A stretch of 64,000 nucleotides of DNA from Brevundimonas sp. (GCA_027531145.1 JAPZRF010000022.1:1-64000); one strand, 5' to 3'. Shown: positions 7,403 through 16,294, counted from the stretch's first letter. Numbers and translations are program-made. The notes: generated by a model from the sequence alone, not told the origin.

Positions 7403-8536
7403 TCAGCCGCCCGCCGCGAACCACGGCTGCATGCGGGCGAGAGCGTCCTCGATCTCCGGTGTCGAGACGGCGAAGCTGAAGCGCATGTGGGTGCGGCCCT
7501 CGACCGGGTCGAAATCGACGCCGGGCGCCGTGGCCACCCCGGTGTCGCGCAGCAGTTGCTCGCAGAAGGCGACGCTGTCGTCGGTCAGGTGGCCGATGTC
7601 GGCCCAGATGTAGAAGGCGCCGTCCGGGGGGGCGATGGTCTTCAGCCCCAGCCCGGGCAGGGCCTCGAGCATCAGCGCCCGGTTGCGGCGATAGACCTCC
7701 AGATGGCCCTCCAGCACCTCATGTTCGTCCATGGCGACGAGGCCGGCGTGCTGGCTCAGCGACGGCGGGGTCAGGAACAGGTTGCCGATATAGGCCTTGG
7801 CCGCCTCGATGTGATCGTCCGGGACCAGCAGCCAGCCCAGTCGCCAGCCGGCCATGCTCCAGTACTTGCTGAAGCTGTTGATGATCATGGCCTCGGGCTC
7901 GAAGCTCAGCATGGTCGGCTGGGGGCCGACGTAGCTGAGGCCGTGGTAGATTTCGTCGGAGATGATCTGCATGCCCCGGGCGCGGCAGACCTCGGCGATG
8001 CGGGCCAGCTCGTCAGCCGCGATGACCGAGCCGGTCGGATTGGCCGGGCTGGCGACGATGACCCCGGCGGGGGCCGGATCGATCGCGGCGAGCGCGGCGG
8101 CGGTCAGCTGGTAGTGTTCTGCGGGGCCGCAAGAAATCTCCACCGCCTGCAGGTGCAGCCCCTTCACCACATTGCGGTAGGCGACATAGCCGGGCCGGGC
8201 CATGGCGATGCGGTCGCCGGGCTTGAAGGCCGAGGACAGGGCCAGCACCAGCGCCGGCGAGGCGCCGCAGGTCAGCAGCAGCCGCTCCGGCGCCACCGCG
8301 ACTCCGTAGCGCTCGGCGTACAGCCGCGCGATCCGGGCCTTCAGCGGCGCGCTCTCCCAGTAGCCCATGCCGTCGGCGTCCAGCACCCGGTGCGCTTCGG
8401 CCAGGGCCCGCGGCGGCACCCCGGTCGAGGGCTGGCCGAACTCCATATGGATCACCGAGCGCCCCTCCGCCTTCAGGGCGTGGGCCAGCCGGCTGATGAC
8501 GATAGCGCGGAAGGGTTCGATCGCGGCGGAGCTCAT
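7403..8536 (-). CDS. Class I/II pyridoxal-phosphate aminotransferase
   Basis: Cytosolic fold-type I PLP enzyme of about 377 aa. Visible: EFGQPSTGVPP near the N-terminus, GYWESAP, the cofactor-binding ASPANPTGSV (Asn-Pro-x-Gly), SDEIYHGLSY (Asp binding the pyridine N), the Schiff-base lysine in NSFSKYWSMAGWRLGW, and the C-terminal arginine in THMRFSFA that binds the substrate carboxylate. The start at 8536 (MSSAAIEPF) is chosen over an upstream in-frame ATG that adds a proline-rich tail. Substrate specificity cannot be told; an aspartate or aromatic-type transaminase is possible. It is the last gene of a minus-strand run that includes the TIR/RyR pair, about 104 nt after it, and converges on tRNA-Gly. 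Confidence 0.88.
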   Translation of the reverse strand: MSSAAIEPFRAIVISRLAHALKAEGRSVIHMEFGQPSTGVPPRALAEAHRVLDADGMGYWESAPLKARIARLYAERYGVAVAPERLLLTCGASPALVLALSSAFKPGDRIAMARPGYVAYRNVVKGLHLQAVEISCGPAEHYQLTAAALAAIDPAPAGVIVASPANPTGSVIAADELARIAEVCRARGMQIISDEIYHGLSYVGPQPTMLSFEPEAMIINSFSKYWSMAGWRLGWLLVPDDHIEAAKAYIGNLFLTPPSLSQHAGLVAMDEHEVLEGHLEVYRRNRALMLEALPGLGLKTIAPPDGAFYIWADIGHLTDDSVAFCEQLLRDTGVATAPGVDFDPVEGRTHMRFSFAVSTPEIEDALARMQPWFAAGG

Positions 8537-8640
8537 GCCGGCCGGTGTAGCCGGTGGGGCGGGGAAGGGGGAGGGGGCGGGGGCTGGCGCGGGGTCGCGG
8601 TGCGGGAACTGCGCCTCAACACATCCCCCCCACACACGCC

Positions 8641-10377
8641 CTACGCGCCGCCCGTCGGCCCGCTGCGCCTCAGCCCGCCCTTCTTCCTCGGCAGCATCTG
8701 GTCGAGCTCGCGGATCAGCTCGATGTCATAGCGCTGGATGTCGGGGGACAGGTCGGCGAAATCGATCAGGCAGGGATGCAGCTTTCTGAGCTTGTCCTGC
8801 TTTCCGGGCTGATCCGCGCTCTCGCCCAGGCGCCAGCCCAGAAGGCGGCGATCGGCGTTCCAGCGCTCGTGTTCCAGCTCGGCCAGGCGCATCAGCTCCG
8901 CCTCGTCCCGGAACAGCGTCTCGCCGGGCGCCAGCGCGGGCAGCTCGTCCCAGGGCCTGGCCGTGGCCAGCCATGCACGCAGGTCGAAACCGGCGTCGTG
9001 CAGCTTGGCGTAGACATGGGCCACCGCGCGGCGGTTTGACAGGCGATACTCCTCGCTGAGCCGCTCCCACGGGACAGCGGCTTCGGAGCTGGGGTGGAGC
9101 CGCAGATAGGCCTCATGCCAGGCGCGCTCGGCCCGGCTGCCGGCTTCCGACAGGACGCCCGTGGCGTGAATGACGTCCGTAAGGCTGCCAAACGACACGA
9201 GCCCCCCGAACGCGTCCTCGCCGGGCACGGCCAGGGGCTCGCCCGCAGCGGGCCGGATCAGCCCCTGCTCGCCCGACGTCCGCGTGAAGATGAAGGCCCC
9301 GAAGCCCGGCCACGACAGCGCCTGACGCCTGACCGCAAGGGCGGCGGCGAGGGACTGCGCGCCGTCGTCGAAGGCCACGAACACCGCCGTCACTGCTTCA
9401 GGGGCCGTCTCGGTCATCACCCTGAAGGTCGCCGGTTCAAAGGCGATGACGGTCACCGCCGCCTCCCGATCCAGCTCGGGATACCGCGCCGCCAGCTTGC
9501 GCCGGAACCCGACGGGTTCGGCCACGGCGACGGTCAGGACGGGCTTGGCCAGCGTCAGGGTGCGCGACGACAGGATGATCTCGACGAGCAGCGCCTCGAG
9601 CCAGTCATCGTCGCCGACCAGGATCGCATGGATGCGCCCTTGGCCCCGGTCCCGGGCCTCAAGGAACAGGGGGTGGCGTCGCACCACCTCCCGCGCCGCC
9701 GCCTCGGCTTCGGAAAAGGCTCTCAAGGTCTTGCCGCCGGGCAGGTCATGCAGGCTCCGCAACAGGTTGGTGTCTTTCAGCCGGGTGACGATGGCCAGGT
9801 CCGGGTATCGCCGCTGCGCCGCCAGGGCCAGATCAACCGCCGCGCCGTCGTCGGCCAGGTCGATCAGCAGCCGCCGCGCGCGCCGCGCTCCGGCCTCGTC
9901 GAGGCCGTCGCGGTCGAAGCCGTGGAAGGGCAGACGGATCAGCCGCCCGCGCCTGTACGGCCGCTGATCCGGGGCGCGCAGCTGGATGACCCGCGCCTTC
10001 AGGTCCCCGCCCGCGGCGGTCTCGCTCAGCCGGTCGGCGAAGACGGTGGCGCCCGCCACCACCAGATGCCCGCGCCGGCCGCGGGCCACAAGGCCGAGGC
10101 GCCACAGGCCCAGGCTGGACCACACCAGCACAAGGATCGCATAGAAGGCGAACAGGGCCCCGAGCCAGCGCGCCGCCTCCAGCGGAAGACGGGCGTCCGC
10201 CGCCTGCTCCAGATCGCTGTAGTTCTCGCTCAGGACAAAGGCCTGCAGGGCCTTGTACAGGGCGTCCAGCGGGTCATCGCCCCCTGGTCCGGTCCAGCCC
10301 CAAACGCCGAGTCCGACCGTCGCCACCGCGGCCAGCAGCCCGAGGATCAGGGCGCCGTTCCACCGCACGCGGGTCAT
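8641..10377 (-). CDS. Membrane-anchored TrkA-N-like / RyR-domain protein (putative effector)
   Basis: 578 aa. Two transmembrane helices (about 9-28 and 70-97) flank a short re-entrant-like stretch beginning DALYKALQAFVL. It aligns in position with the pore loop of two-TM ion channels but lacks a TVGYG filter. A Rossmann-like TrkA-N/RCK segment follows (GHLVVAGATVFADRLSE, about 103-245), then a second one (AILVGDDDWLEALLVEI onward). The C-terminus (about 490-560) reads LAELEHERWNADRRLLGWR, with HPCLIDFADLS and RYDIELIRELD, matching the RyR domain of bacterial proteins and ryanodine receptors. Its ATG overlaps the TIR-WD40 stop (ATGA), so it is co-translated. I infer a membrane effector or channel gated by a nucleotide signal from its TIR partner. 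Confidence 0.75.
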   Translation of the reverse strand: MTRVRWNGALILGLLAAVATVGLGVWGWTGPGGDDPLDALYKALQAFVLSENYSDLEQAADARLPLEAARWLGALFAFYAILVLVWSSLGLWRLGLVARGRRGHLVVAGATVFADRLSETAAGGDLKARVIQLRAPDQRPYRRGRLIRLPFHGFDRDGLDEAGARRARRLLIDLADDGAAVDLALAAQRRYPDLAIVTRLKDTNLLRSLHDLPGGKTLRAFSEAEAAAREVVRRHPLFLEARDRGQGRIHAILVGDDDWLEALLVEIILSSRTLTLAKPVLTVAVAEPVGFRRKLAARYPELDREAAVTVIAFEPATFRVMTETAPEAVTAVFVAFDDGAQSLAAALAVRRQALSWPGFGAFIFTRTSGEQGLIRPAAGEPLAVPGEDAFGGLVSFGSLTDVIHATGVLSEAGSRAERAWHEAYLRLHPSSEAAVPWERLSEEYRLSNRRAVAHVYAKLHDAGFDLRAWLATARPWDELPALAPGETLFRDEAELMRLAELEHERWNADRRLLGWRLGESADQPGKQDKLRKLHPCLIDFADLSPDIQRYDIELIRELDQMLPRKKGGLRRSGPTGGA

Positions 10378-13010
10378 GGGCGACCTCCGCCGTTAGGCCG
10401 GGCAGGGAGCGGCGGCACGCCGGGAACGCGGGCGCAGACGTCGCGGTCGGGATCGCTCCACTCGGCGAACAGAAGGGGATCGGCGTCGATCTCGGCCCGG
10501 CTGAAGGTGCGGCCGCGTTGGCCCAGCATGGTCTGGCAAACCGCGGCCGCCATGGTCTCCCAGGGCGCAACACGCCGGGAGACGTCCCATTGCCTCACCG
10601 TGCCGTCCTCGCCGCCCGAGACGATGCGCCGTCCGTCGGGCGAGACGGCGACGGAAAGCACCGCGCCAACATGCCCGGTCAGGGGTGCGCCGATCTGGCG
10701 GCCAGTGGCGGTGTCCCACAGCCTCAAGTTGCCGCGCTCGTCGCTCGAGACAATGCGCCGCCCATCCGGCGAGAACGCGACGGCACTAACACCGACCTCG
10801 TGCCCGACCAGAGGCGCGCCGACCTGACGGCCCGTGGCAGTGCCCCAAAGCCTCACCGTGCCGTCAAGGCCGCCCGAGACGATGCTCTGCCCGTCCGGCG
10901 AGACGGCGACGGAACTCACCCCTCCCTCATGCCCGGTCAGGGGCGTGCCGGTCTGGCGGCGGGTAGCTGCATCCCAGAGCGTCAAGGTTCCGTCTACACC
11001 GCCCGAGACGATGCGCCCGTCTGGCAAGACGGCGACGCACAAGACGCCCCGGTTGTCATGCCCGGACAAGGGCGCGCCGATCTGGCGGCCCGTGGCGGCA
11101 TCCCACATCCTCAAGGTTCGGTCTATCCCGCCCGAGACGATGCGCCGCCCGTCCGGCGAGACGGCGACGGAACTCACCCATCCCCCATGCCCGGTCAGGG
11201 GCGCGCCGATCTGGCGGCCGGTGGCGGCGTCCCACAGCCTCACCGTGCCGTCCAGGCCGCCCGAGACAATGCGCCGCCCATCCGGCGAGGCGGCGACGGA
11301 CAACACCCCATCGTCATGCGCGGTCGGGATCGCGCGCATCTGGCGGCCGGTGGCGGCATTCCAGATCGCCAGAGTTCCGTCTCCATCGCCCGACACGATG
11401 CGCCCGTCCGGCAAGAAGGCGACGGAACGCGCTCCTAAGGCATGCCCAATCATGGGGGCACCGACTTGGCGGTCGGTCCCCGCATCCCACAGCCTCAGGG
11501 TTTGGTCTCCCCCGGCCGAGACAATGCGCCGCCCATCCGGCGAGAAGGCGACGGCGCTCACACCATCCTCGTGCCCGACCAGAGGCTCGCCGACCTGACG
11601 GCCCGTGGCGGCGTCCCACAGTCTCAAGGTGCCGCCCTCGTCGCCCGAGACGATGCGACGTCCGTCGGGCGAGACGGCCAAGGCGAAAGTCGTGCCATCA
11701 TGCCCAACCAAGGGAGCGCCGATCTGGCGGCCGGTGGTCGTATCCCACAGCCTAAATGCTCCGTCGCCGCCTTCCGAGACAATGCGCCGCCCGTCGGACG
11801 AGACGGCGAACCGATGCCCTTCCCCGATCGGGAGCATACCGATCTGGCGGCCCGTGGCGGCGTCCCACAGCCTCACCGTGCCGTCGTCGCCGCTCGAGAC
11901 GATCCGCCGCCCGTCGGGCGAGACGTCCGCGGACCACACCCCTCCCTCATGTCCGGTCAGGGGCGTCCCGATCTGGCGGCCGGTGGCGGCGTCCCATTGC
12001 CTCATCGTGCCGTCCTCGCCGTCCAACACGATGCGCGCGTCCGGCAAGAAGGCGACAGCCTTGAGCCTCCCGCCATGCACGGTAATGGGCGCGCCGATCT
12101 GGCGGCCGGTGGCGGCGTCCCACTGCCTCACCGTGCCGTCAAAGCCACCCGAGACGATGCGCCGCCCGTCGGGCGAGACGGCGACGGAGTCGACCCATTC
12201 CTCCTGAACATCGATCACCCTATGGTCGCCAAGCGCCTCATAGGCTCTGGCGAGCAGCACCTCATACTCCCGCGCGTTTTCCGGGGACAGCTGGTGTCCG
12301 GCCAGGGCATAGCGCGCTGCAAGCAACAGATCGCCATCGGCCAATGCCCGTTCACCGCTGACGACGAAGAAGCGGTGCAGGGTGCTCCGGGCCTGCCGGG
12401 CGTTCTCGGCCGACTGGTAGAAGCCCCACCCGGCCGCCACAGCCAGGCCGGCGAACACCGCCATGCCCGCCCCCGCCAGCGCCAGCCGACGGCGTTGGGC
12501 GCGTTGTTCGCGACGGGTCAGCTCGTACGGGTCCAGCCCCATCAGCCCCGCCAGCAGCTTCAGCGCCGCATGGTCCCGGCCGTCCTTGCCGGGCCGCATG
12601 TCGGCCTCGAGGATCTCCCGCGTCTCCGACAAGGCGGGCGGGAAGATCTCGTGGTCCTCCCCGCCGACGATGACCGGGAAGATGCGTCCCCCCTTGCCCA
12701 GGCGCTGGAACTCCAGGATCTCCTTGTTCACGTACTCGCTTCGGGCCGCGTCCGGCGAGCACAGCACGATCAGGGCGTCGGACTGCGCCAGCGCCTCATT
12801 GATCTTGTCCGACAGGGGATAGCCCGCGGGCAGCTCCTCGCGGTCGCGGAAGACCCGCCCGATCCGCCGGCCGAACAGGCCCTTGCGGCCATAGCCGGGG
12901 GCCGCCCCGGTGGGGATCGCATAGCTCTCCAGCCGGCGATGCAGCCACCGGGCCACCGCCTCGTCCTTGTGGCTGTAGCTGATGAAGGCCGCGTACTTCG
13001 CCCCGGTCAC
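10374..13010 (-). CDS. TIR - transmembrane - WD40 repeat protein (putative sensor/NADase)
   Basis: About 878 aa from a GTG at 13010, preceded by GGAG with 6-nt spacing; another GTG at 13025 adds five residues. Domains: TIR (about 3-135; KYAAFISYSHKDE, RVFRDREELPAG, SDALIVLCSPDAARS) with the expected catalytic Glu in YVNKEILEF (residue 97); a basic segment and one TM helix (about 176-198); a helical linker; then 13 clear WD40 blades (about 262-812) and a 60-residue tail. The blades are nearly identical, mostly VSGG-DGTVRLWDAATGRQI. TIR domains are known to cleave NAD or signal through ADP-ribose products; the rest is inference. First gene of a two-gene operon with the RyR protein. Confidence 0.85.
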   Translation of the reverse strand: MTGAKYAAFISYSHKDEAVARWLHRRLESYAIPTGAAPGYGRKGLFGRRIGRVFRDREELPAGYPLSDKINEALAQSDALIVLCSPDAARSEYVNKEILEFQRLGKGGRIFPVIVGGEDHEIFPPALSETREILEADMRPGKDGRDHAALKLLAGLMGLDPYELTRREQRAQRRRLALAGAGMAVFAGLAVAAGWGFYQSAENARQARSTLHRFFVVSGERALADGDLLLAARYALAGHQLSPENAREYEVLLARAYEALGDHRVIDVQEEWVDSVAVSPDGRRIVSGGFDGTVRQWDAATGRQIGAPITVHGGRLKAVAFLPDARIVLDGEDGTMRQWDAATGRQIGTPLTGHEGGVWSADVSPDGRRIVSSGDDGTVRLWDAATGRQIGMLPIGEGHRFAVSSDGRRIVSEGGDGAFRLWDTTTGRQIGAPLVGHDGTTFALAVSPDGRRIVSGDEGGTLRLWDAATGRQVGEPLVGHEDGVSAVAFSPDGRRIVSAGGDQTLRLWDAGTDRQVGAPMIGHALGARSVAFLPDGRIVSGDGDGTLAIWNAATGRQMRAIPTAHDDGVLSVAASPDGRRIVSGGLDGTVRLWDAATGRQIGAPLTGHGGWVSSVAVSPDGRRIVSGGIDRTLRMWDAATGRQIGAPLSGHDNRGVLCVAVLPDGRIVSGGVDGTLTLWDAATRRQTGTPLTGHEGGVSSVAVSPDGQSIVSGGLDGTVRLWGTATGRQVGAPLVGHEVGVSAVAFSPDGRRIVSSDERGNLRLWDTATGRQIGAPLTGHVGAVLSVAVSPDGRRIVSGGEDGTVRQWDVSRRVAPWETMAAAVCQTMLGQRGRTFSRAEIDADPLLFAEWSDPDRDVCARVPGVPPLPARPNGGGRP
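10575..12227 (-). repeat. Tandem WD40-coding repeats, 13 units of about 127 bp
   Basis: Within the TIR-WD40 gene the blade-coding units are highly alike at DNA level; for example 'gatctggcggc' and 'cgtccggcgagac' recur unit after unit. Mean spacing is about 42 codons. Such homogeneity suggests recent amplification or gene conversion rather than old, diverged blades. Confidence 0.85.
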
Positions 13011-13040
13011 CGCCCGCTCCCGCACAGGTCAAGCTCTGCC

Positions 13041-13066
13041 GCTACAGTTTCACCGTTCCGCGACAA
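13041..13066 (-). promoter_or_regulatory. Possible sigma-70-type promoter of the TIR/RyR operon
   Basis: On the minus strand TTGTCG (13066-13061) and ACTGTAGC (13048-13041) are 12 nt apart, a spacing used by Caulobacter housekeeping promoters. Transcription would start near 13034, about 24 nt before the GTG at 13010. The match is only moderate. Confidence 0.3.
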
Positions 13067-13120
13067 TTACGAGATGGCGCCGCGCGTGAGCTATCGGGTG
13101 GGGGCATCCGCTGCCCTTGC

Positions 13121-13930
13121 CTACCCCACCCCCGCCGCCAACCTCAGGAACCCCGCCACGTCCACCGTCTCGGCCCGGGCGTCCGGGTCGACCCCGGCGC
13201 GTTCGCACAGGGCCGCGCCGCCCAGGGGCTTGAGGCTGGAGCGCAGCATCTTGCGGCGCTGGCCGAAGGCGGCGGCGGTGACGCGCTCGAGGCGCTTGAG
13301 CAGGTCGGCAGGCGGGCGGTCTTCGCGGGGGACCAGGTGGACCACGGCCGAGGCCACCTTCGGCGGCGGGGTGAAGGCGGCGGCGGGCAGATGCAGGACG
13401 ATGCGCGCGTCTGAAGTCGCCTGGGCGATCACGGCGAGACGGCCATAGTCGTCGTCGCCGGGGGCGGCGACGATGCGCTCGGCCACCTCCTTCTGGAACA
13501 TCAGGGTCAGGGCGTGCGGCGTCCACGGGCCGGTCAGCCACTTGATCAGCAGCGGCGTGCCGACGTTGTAGGGCAGGTTGGAGACGACATGGGCCGGGCC
13601 GGTCACGAGGTCGGCCTCGCGCACCTTCAGGGCGTCGCCCTCGACGATCGTCAGCCGCCCCGCGCCGTCGTCCAGCTCGCCCAGCAGGGGCAGGAAGCGG
13701 GCGTCCTTCTCGACCAGCACGACGGGGCCGGCGTCGGACTCCAGCAGGGCCCGGGTCAGGCCGCCGGGGCCGGGCCCGACCTCGATCACCGCCCGGCCCT
13801 CGAAGGGCCCGGCCAGGCGCACGATCTTGCGGGTGACATTGAGGTCCAGCAGGAAGTGCTGGCCGAAGCTCTTCTTCGCCATCAGCCCGTGGGCATCCAG
13901 CGTCTCGCGCAGGGAAGGGAGGTCGCTCAC
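13121..13930 (-). CDS. rsmA: 16S rRNA (adenine1518/1519-N6)-dimethyltransferase
   Basis: RsmA/KsgA dimethylates two adjacent adenines in helix 45 of 16S rRNA during late 30S assembly. 269 aa, normal length. Seen: KKSFGQHFLLD at the N-terminus, the SAM-binding EVGPGPGGLTRALLE, VEKDARF, VEGDAL and the catalytic NLPYNVGTPLL (NLPY motif). A C-terminal helical region, AAFGQRRKMLRSSLKPL, is typical. Its start overlaps the pdxA stop by 4 nt, so it belongs to the lpt-surA-pdxA-rsmA operon, a common arrangement in proteobacteria. Confidence 0.96.
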   Translation of the reverse strand: MSDLPSLRETLDAHGLMAKKSFGQHFLLDLNVTRKIVRLAGPFEGRAVIEVGPGPGGLTRALLESDAGPVVLVEKDARFLPLLGELDDGAGRLTIVEGDALKVREADLVTGPAHVVSNLPYNVGTPLLIKWLTGPWTPHALTLMFQKEVAERIVAAPGDDDYGRLAVIAQATSDARIVLHLPAAAFTPPPKVASAVVHLVPREDRPPADLLKRLERVTAAAFGQRRKMLRSSLKPLGGAALCERAGVDPDARAETVDVAGFLRLAAGVG

Positions 13931-14937
13931 GCCGGGCCGCGGCCCCGGGCGCGCCCTTCGGCCATGGTCGCGGCGAGGCGTATGGCGGCGATCAGGCTGT
14001 CGGGCCGGGCCAGGCCCTTGCCGGCGATGTCGAAGCCAACCCCGTGGTCCGGCGAGGTGCGCACGATCGGCAGGCCGAGGGTGACATTGACCCCGCCCCA
14101 GAAGTCCAGCGTCTTGACCGGGATCAGGGCCTGGTCGTGGTACAGGCAGACCACGGCGTCATAGCCCTTGCGCGCCTCGGCATGGAACAGGGTGTCGGCG
14201 GGCAGCGGGTCGGTGATGGCGATGCCCTCGGCCCGCAGGGCCTCGGCGGCCGGGCGCAGCACCTCGACCTCCTCCAGCCCGATCGCGCCCGCCTCTCCGG
14301 CGTGGGGATTGAGCGCCGCCAGGGCCAGCCGGGGACGGGCTATGCCGAAGTCGCGCTGCATGGCCTCGTGCATGACGCGGGCGGTGCGCCGCACCCGCTC
14401 GCCGGTGACCAGCTGGGGCACCTCGGCCAGCGGGGCGTGGATGGTGACGAGGCCGGCGCGCAGGTCCAGCGCCGTCAGCATCATCACCGGCCCGCGCGTG
14501 CCGCTGTACGGCGCGTCGGCGGTCAGCTCGGCGATGAACTCGGTATGGCCCGGAAAGCGGAAGCCGGCGGCGTAGAGCGGGGCCTTGGCGATCGGGGCGG
14601 TGACGAGGCCCGAGGTCTCGCCGGCCAGGGTCAGGGCCACGCCCTGCTCGATCCAGTCGGCCACGGCCAGGGCGTTGGCCGGCTCCGGCCGGCCCGGCGT
14701 GGCCTCGACGGGCAGGGGCTGGTGCAGCACCGGCACGCCGCGGGCGAAGCCCGCGGTGGCGTCGCCGGGGGCGTCGATCACCTCGACGGGAACGCCGGCG
14801 GCCTGGATCAGCCGGGCGTCGCCCAGCACGGCGAAGGCCAGGGCCGGGTCGTGGCGCAGGTCAGTCCAGGTGCCGGCGACGATCTCCGGGCCGATGCCGG
14901 CCGGCTCGCCCAGGCTCAGCGCCAGCGGCGGGCGCAT
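13927..14937 (-). CDS. pdxA: 4-hydroxythreonine-4-phosphate dehydrogenase
   Basis: NAD-dependent, metal-requiring enzyme of the DXP-dependent pyridoxal phosphate pathway, which oxidises 4-phosphohydroxy-L-threonine. 336 aa. Seen: the N-terminal LSLGEPAGIGPEIVAG, FPGHTEFIAEL, NPHAGEAGAIGLEE, LYHDQALIPVK and GGVNVTLGLPIVRTSPDHG, covering the metal-binding His residues and substrate loops of the family. It lies 4 nt after surA and overlaps rsmA downstream by 4 nt. The order surA-pdxA-rsmA is conserved in many proteobacteria. Confidence 0.96.
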   Translation of the reverse strand: MRPPLALSLGEPAGIGPEIVAGTWTDLRHDPALAFAVLGDARLIQAAGVPVEVIDAPGDATAGFARGVPVLHQPLPVEATPGRPEPANALAVADWIEQGVALTLAGETSGLVTAPIAKAPLYAAGFRFPGHTEFIAELTADAPYSGTRGPVMMLTALDLRAGLVTIHAPLAEVPQLVTGERVRRTARVMHEAMQRDFGIARPRLALAALNPHAGEAGAIGLEEVEVLRPAAEALRAEGIAITDPLPADTLFHAEARKGYDAVVCLYHDQALIPVKTLDFWGGVNVTLGLPIVRTSPDHGVGFDIAGKGLARPDSLIAAIRLAATMAEGRARGRGPA

Positions 14938-14941
14938 GGAC

Positions 14942-16294
14942 CTACTTGAACTCGATCATGGCGTCGGCGCGCAGGTCGCGGATGTAGCGCCGTTCCAGCG
15001 CTGACAACTGCTCGTTCTGCAGCCGCGCCGAGACCTGCTGGGTGCTGGGCAGCTGGGGGCCGCCGGCGCGACGGCCGCAGACGGCGACCAGGTGCAGGCC
15101 CAGCGGCGTGCGCACCGGGCCGCTGACCGTGCCGACCTCGGCGGTGCGGGCGATCTGCTGGAACTGCGGGGCCAGGTCGGCCACGTCGCTCTCTCCCAGA
15201 TCGGCCCCGAGCAGGCCCTGTTCGGAGGTGGCGCGGGCGAGGATGCTGTCGCAGTCCAGGTGCGGCCGCAGGGCCTCGAGGCGGGCGGTTGCGGCCGCGA
15301 CGTCGGCCTCGGCCGCGGTGTCGTCGGCGGCGATCATCATCTGGCGCAGGGAGACGAGGTTGGTCGCCGCCCCCTCGCGCTTGTCGCGCATGTAGATGAT
15401 GTAGACTCCGCCCTCGACCGGGATGGGATTCGACAGCTGGCCCGGCTGCAAGGAGTCCAGCGCCTGCTGCACCGACGGCTGCACCGAGCCCTGCACGACC
15501 CAGCCGGCGTCGCCGCCGCGCTGCGCCGACGGGGCAGACGAGAACTGGCGGGCAACGTTCATGAACGGCGCGCCCTGGACCATCTGGGCCACCAGTTGGC
15601 GGGCCCCCTCCATCGCCGCCTGCTGACCGCCCACACGTGCGGCCTCGATGTAGATCTCGCCGATCAGATACTGGGGGCGGCTGGCCTGTTCGGCGATCTG
15701 GCGCAGGGCCTGGTCGATCTGGTTGCGGGTCGGGCGCGAGCGTGCGGCGAAACGGCCGCCGACGAGGGCGCGCCAGCCGGTCTCTGTGCGCACCTGCTCG
15801 CGCAGGTTCTGGGGAAGGATGCCGCCGTCCTCCAGAAACCGCAGATAGGCTTCCGGTGCGACCCCGGCGTCCCGGGCCAGTTCGGCCAGCTCGGCGTTGA
15901 CCTCGTCGTCGGGGATCTCGACCTCGTAGCGGACCAGTTCCTGCTGCTGCAGCTTCTCGTCGATCAGCGCCTGCAGGGCCTGGTTCTGGATCGCCGGCAG
16001 GTTCTCGGCGGTCGGCTGTACCTGGGTCATGGCGATCAGCATCAGCATGCGCTGGCGCAGGTCGAAGCCGGTGATGATCTGGTCGTTGACCGTGGCGATC
16101 ACGCCCTCGGCCATCTCGAACTCGGGCGCTAGAGGGGGCTGGGCTGGAGCCGCCTCGGCGGCCGGATCCAGCGCGCCGGCGGCGGGGGACTGCGCCGGGC
16201 TCTGCGGCGAGATTCGCGGTGCCGCCTGGGCGAACACCTGGGTGGCGAGCAGGGCGGCGATCGCGGTGCCGGCCATGTAGCGAGTCAGACGCAT
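14942..16294 (-). CDS. surA: Periplasmic peptidyl-prolyl isomerase/chaperone SurA
   Basis: Periplasmic chaperone for outer-membrane proteins, among them LptD encoded just upstream. 450 aa with a signal peptide (AGTAIAALLATQVFAQ), a Pro/Ala-rich spacer, and the SurA N-terminal helical domain (VIATVNDQIITGFDLRQRM, ALQALIDEKLQQQELVRYEV). One clear parvulin (PpiC) domain follows: FMNVARQFSSAPSAQRGGD and PIPVEGGVYIIYMRDKREG. A second, weaker rotamase-like region near ADLGESDVADLAPQF ends in GPVRTPLGLHLVAVCGRR. Co-transcribed with lptD and pdxA. Confidence 0.92.
   Translation of the reverse strand: MRLTRYMAGTAIAALLATQVFAQAAPRISPQSPAQSPAAGALDPAAEAAPAQPPLAPEFEMAEGVIATVNDQIITGFDLRQRMLMLIAMTQVQPTAENLPAIQNQALQALIDEKLQQQELVRYEVEIPDDEVNAELAELARDAGVAPEAYLRFLEDGGILPQNLREQVRTETGWRALVGGRFAARSRPTRNQIDQALRQIAEQASRPQYLIGEIYIEAARVGGQQAAMEGARQLVAQMVQGAPFMNVARQFSSAPSAQRGGDAGWVVQGSVQPSVQQALDSLQPGQLSNPIPVEGGVYIIYMRDKREGAATNLVSLRQMMIAADDTAAEADVAAATARLEALRPHLDCDSILARATSEQGLLGADLGESDVADLAPQFQQIARTAEVGTVSGPVRTPLGLHLVAVCGRRAGGPQLPSTQQVSARLQNEQLSALERRYIRDLRADAMIEFK

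Noticed and set aside
8537..8640. Gene or repeat in the G-rich gap after the aminotransferase start
   Set aside because: The frame is a Pro/Ala-rich extension of the aminotransferase with no conserved residues, and the G-runs do not form the REP hairpin.
10575..12227. CRISPR-like direct repeats
   Set aside because: The repeats are about 127 bp, contiguous and in frame, coding WD40 blades; there are no unique spacers.
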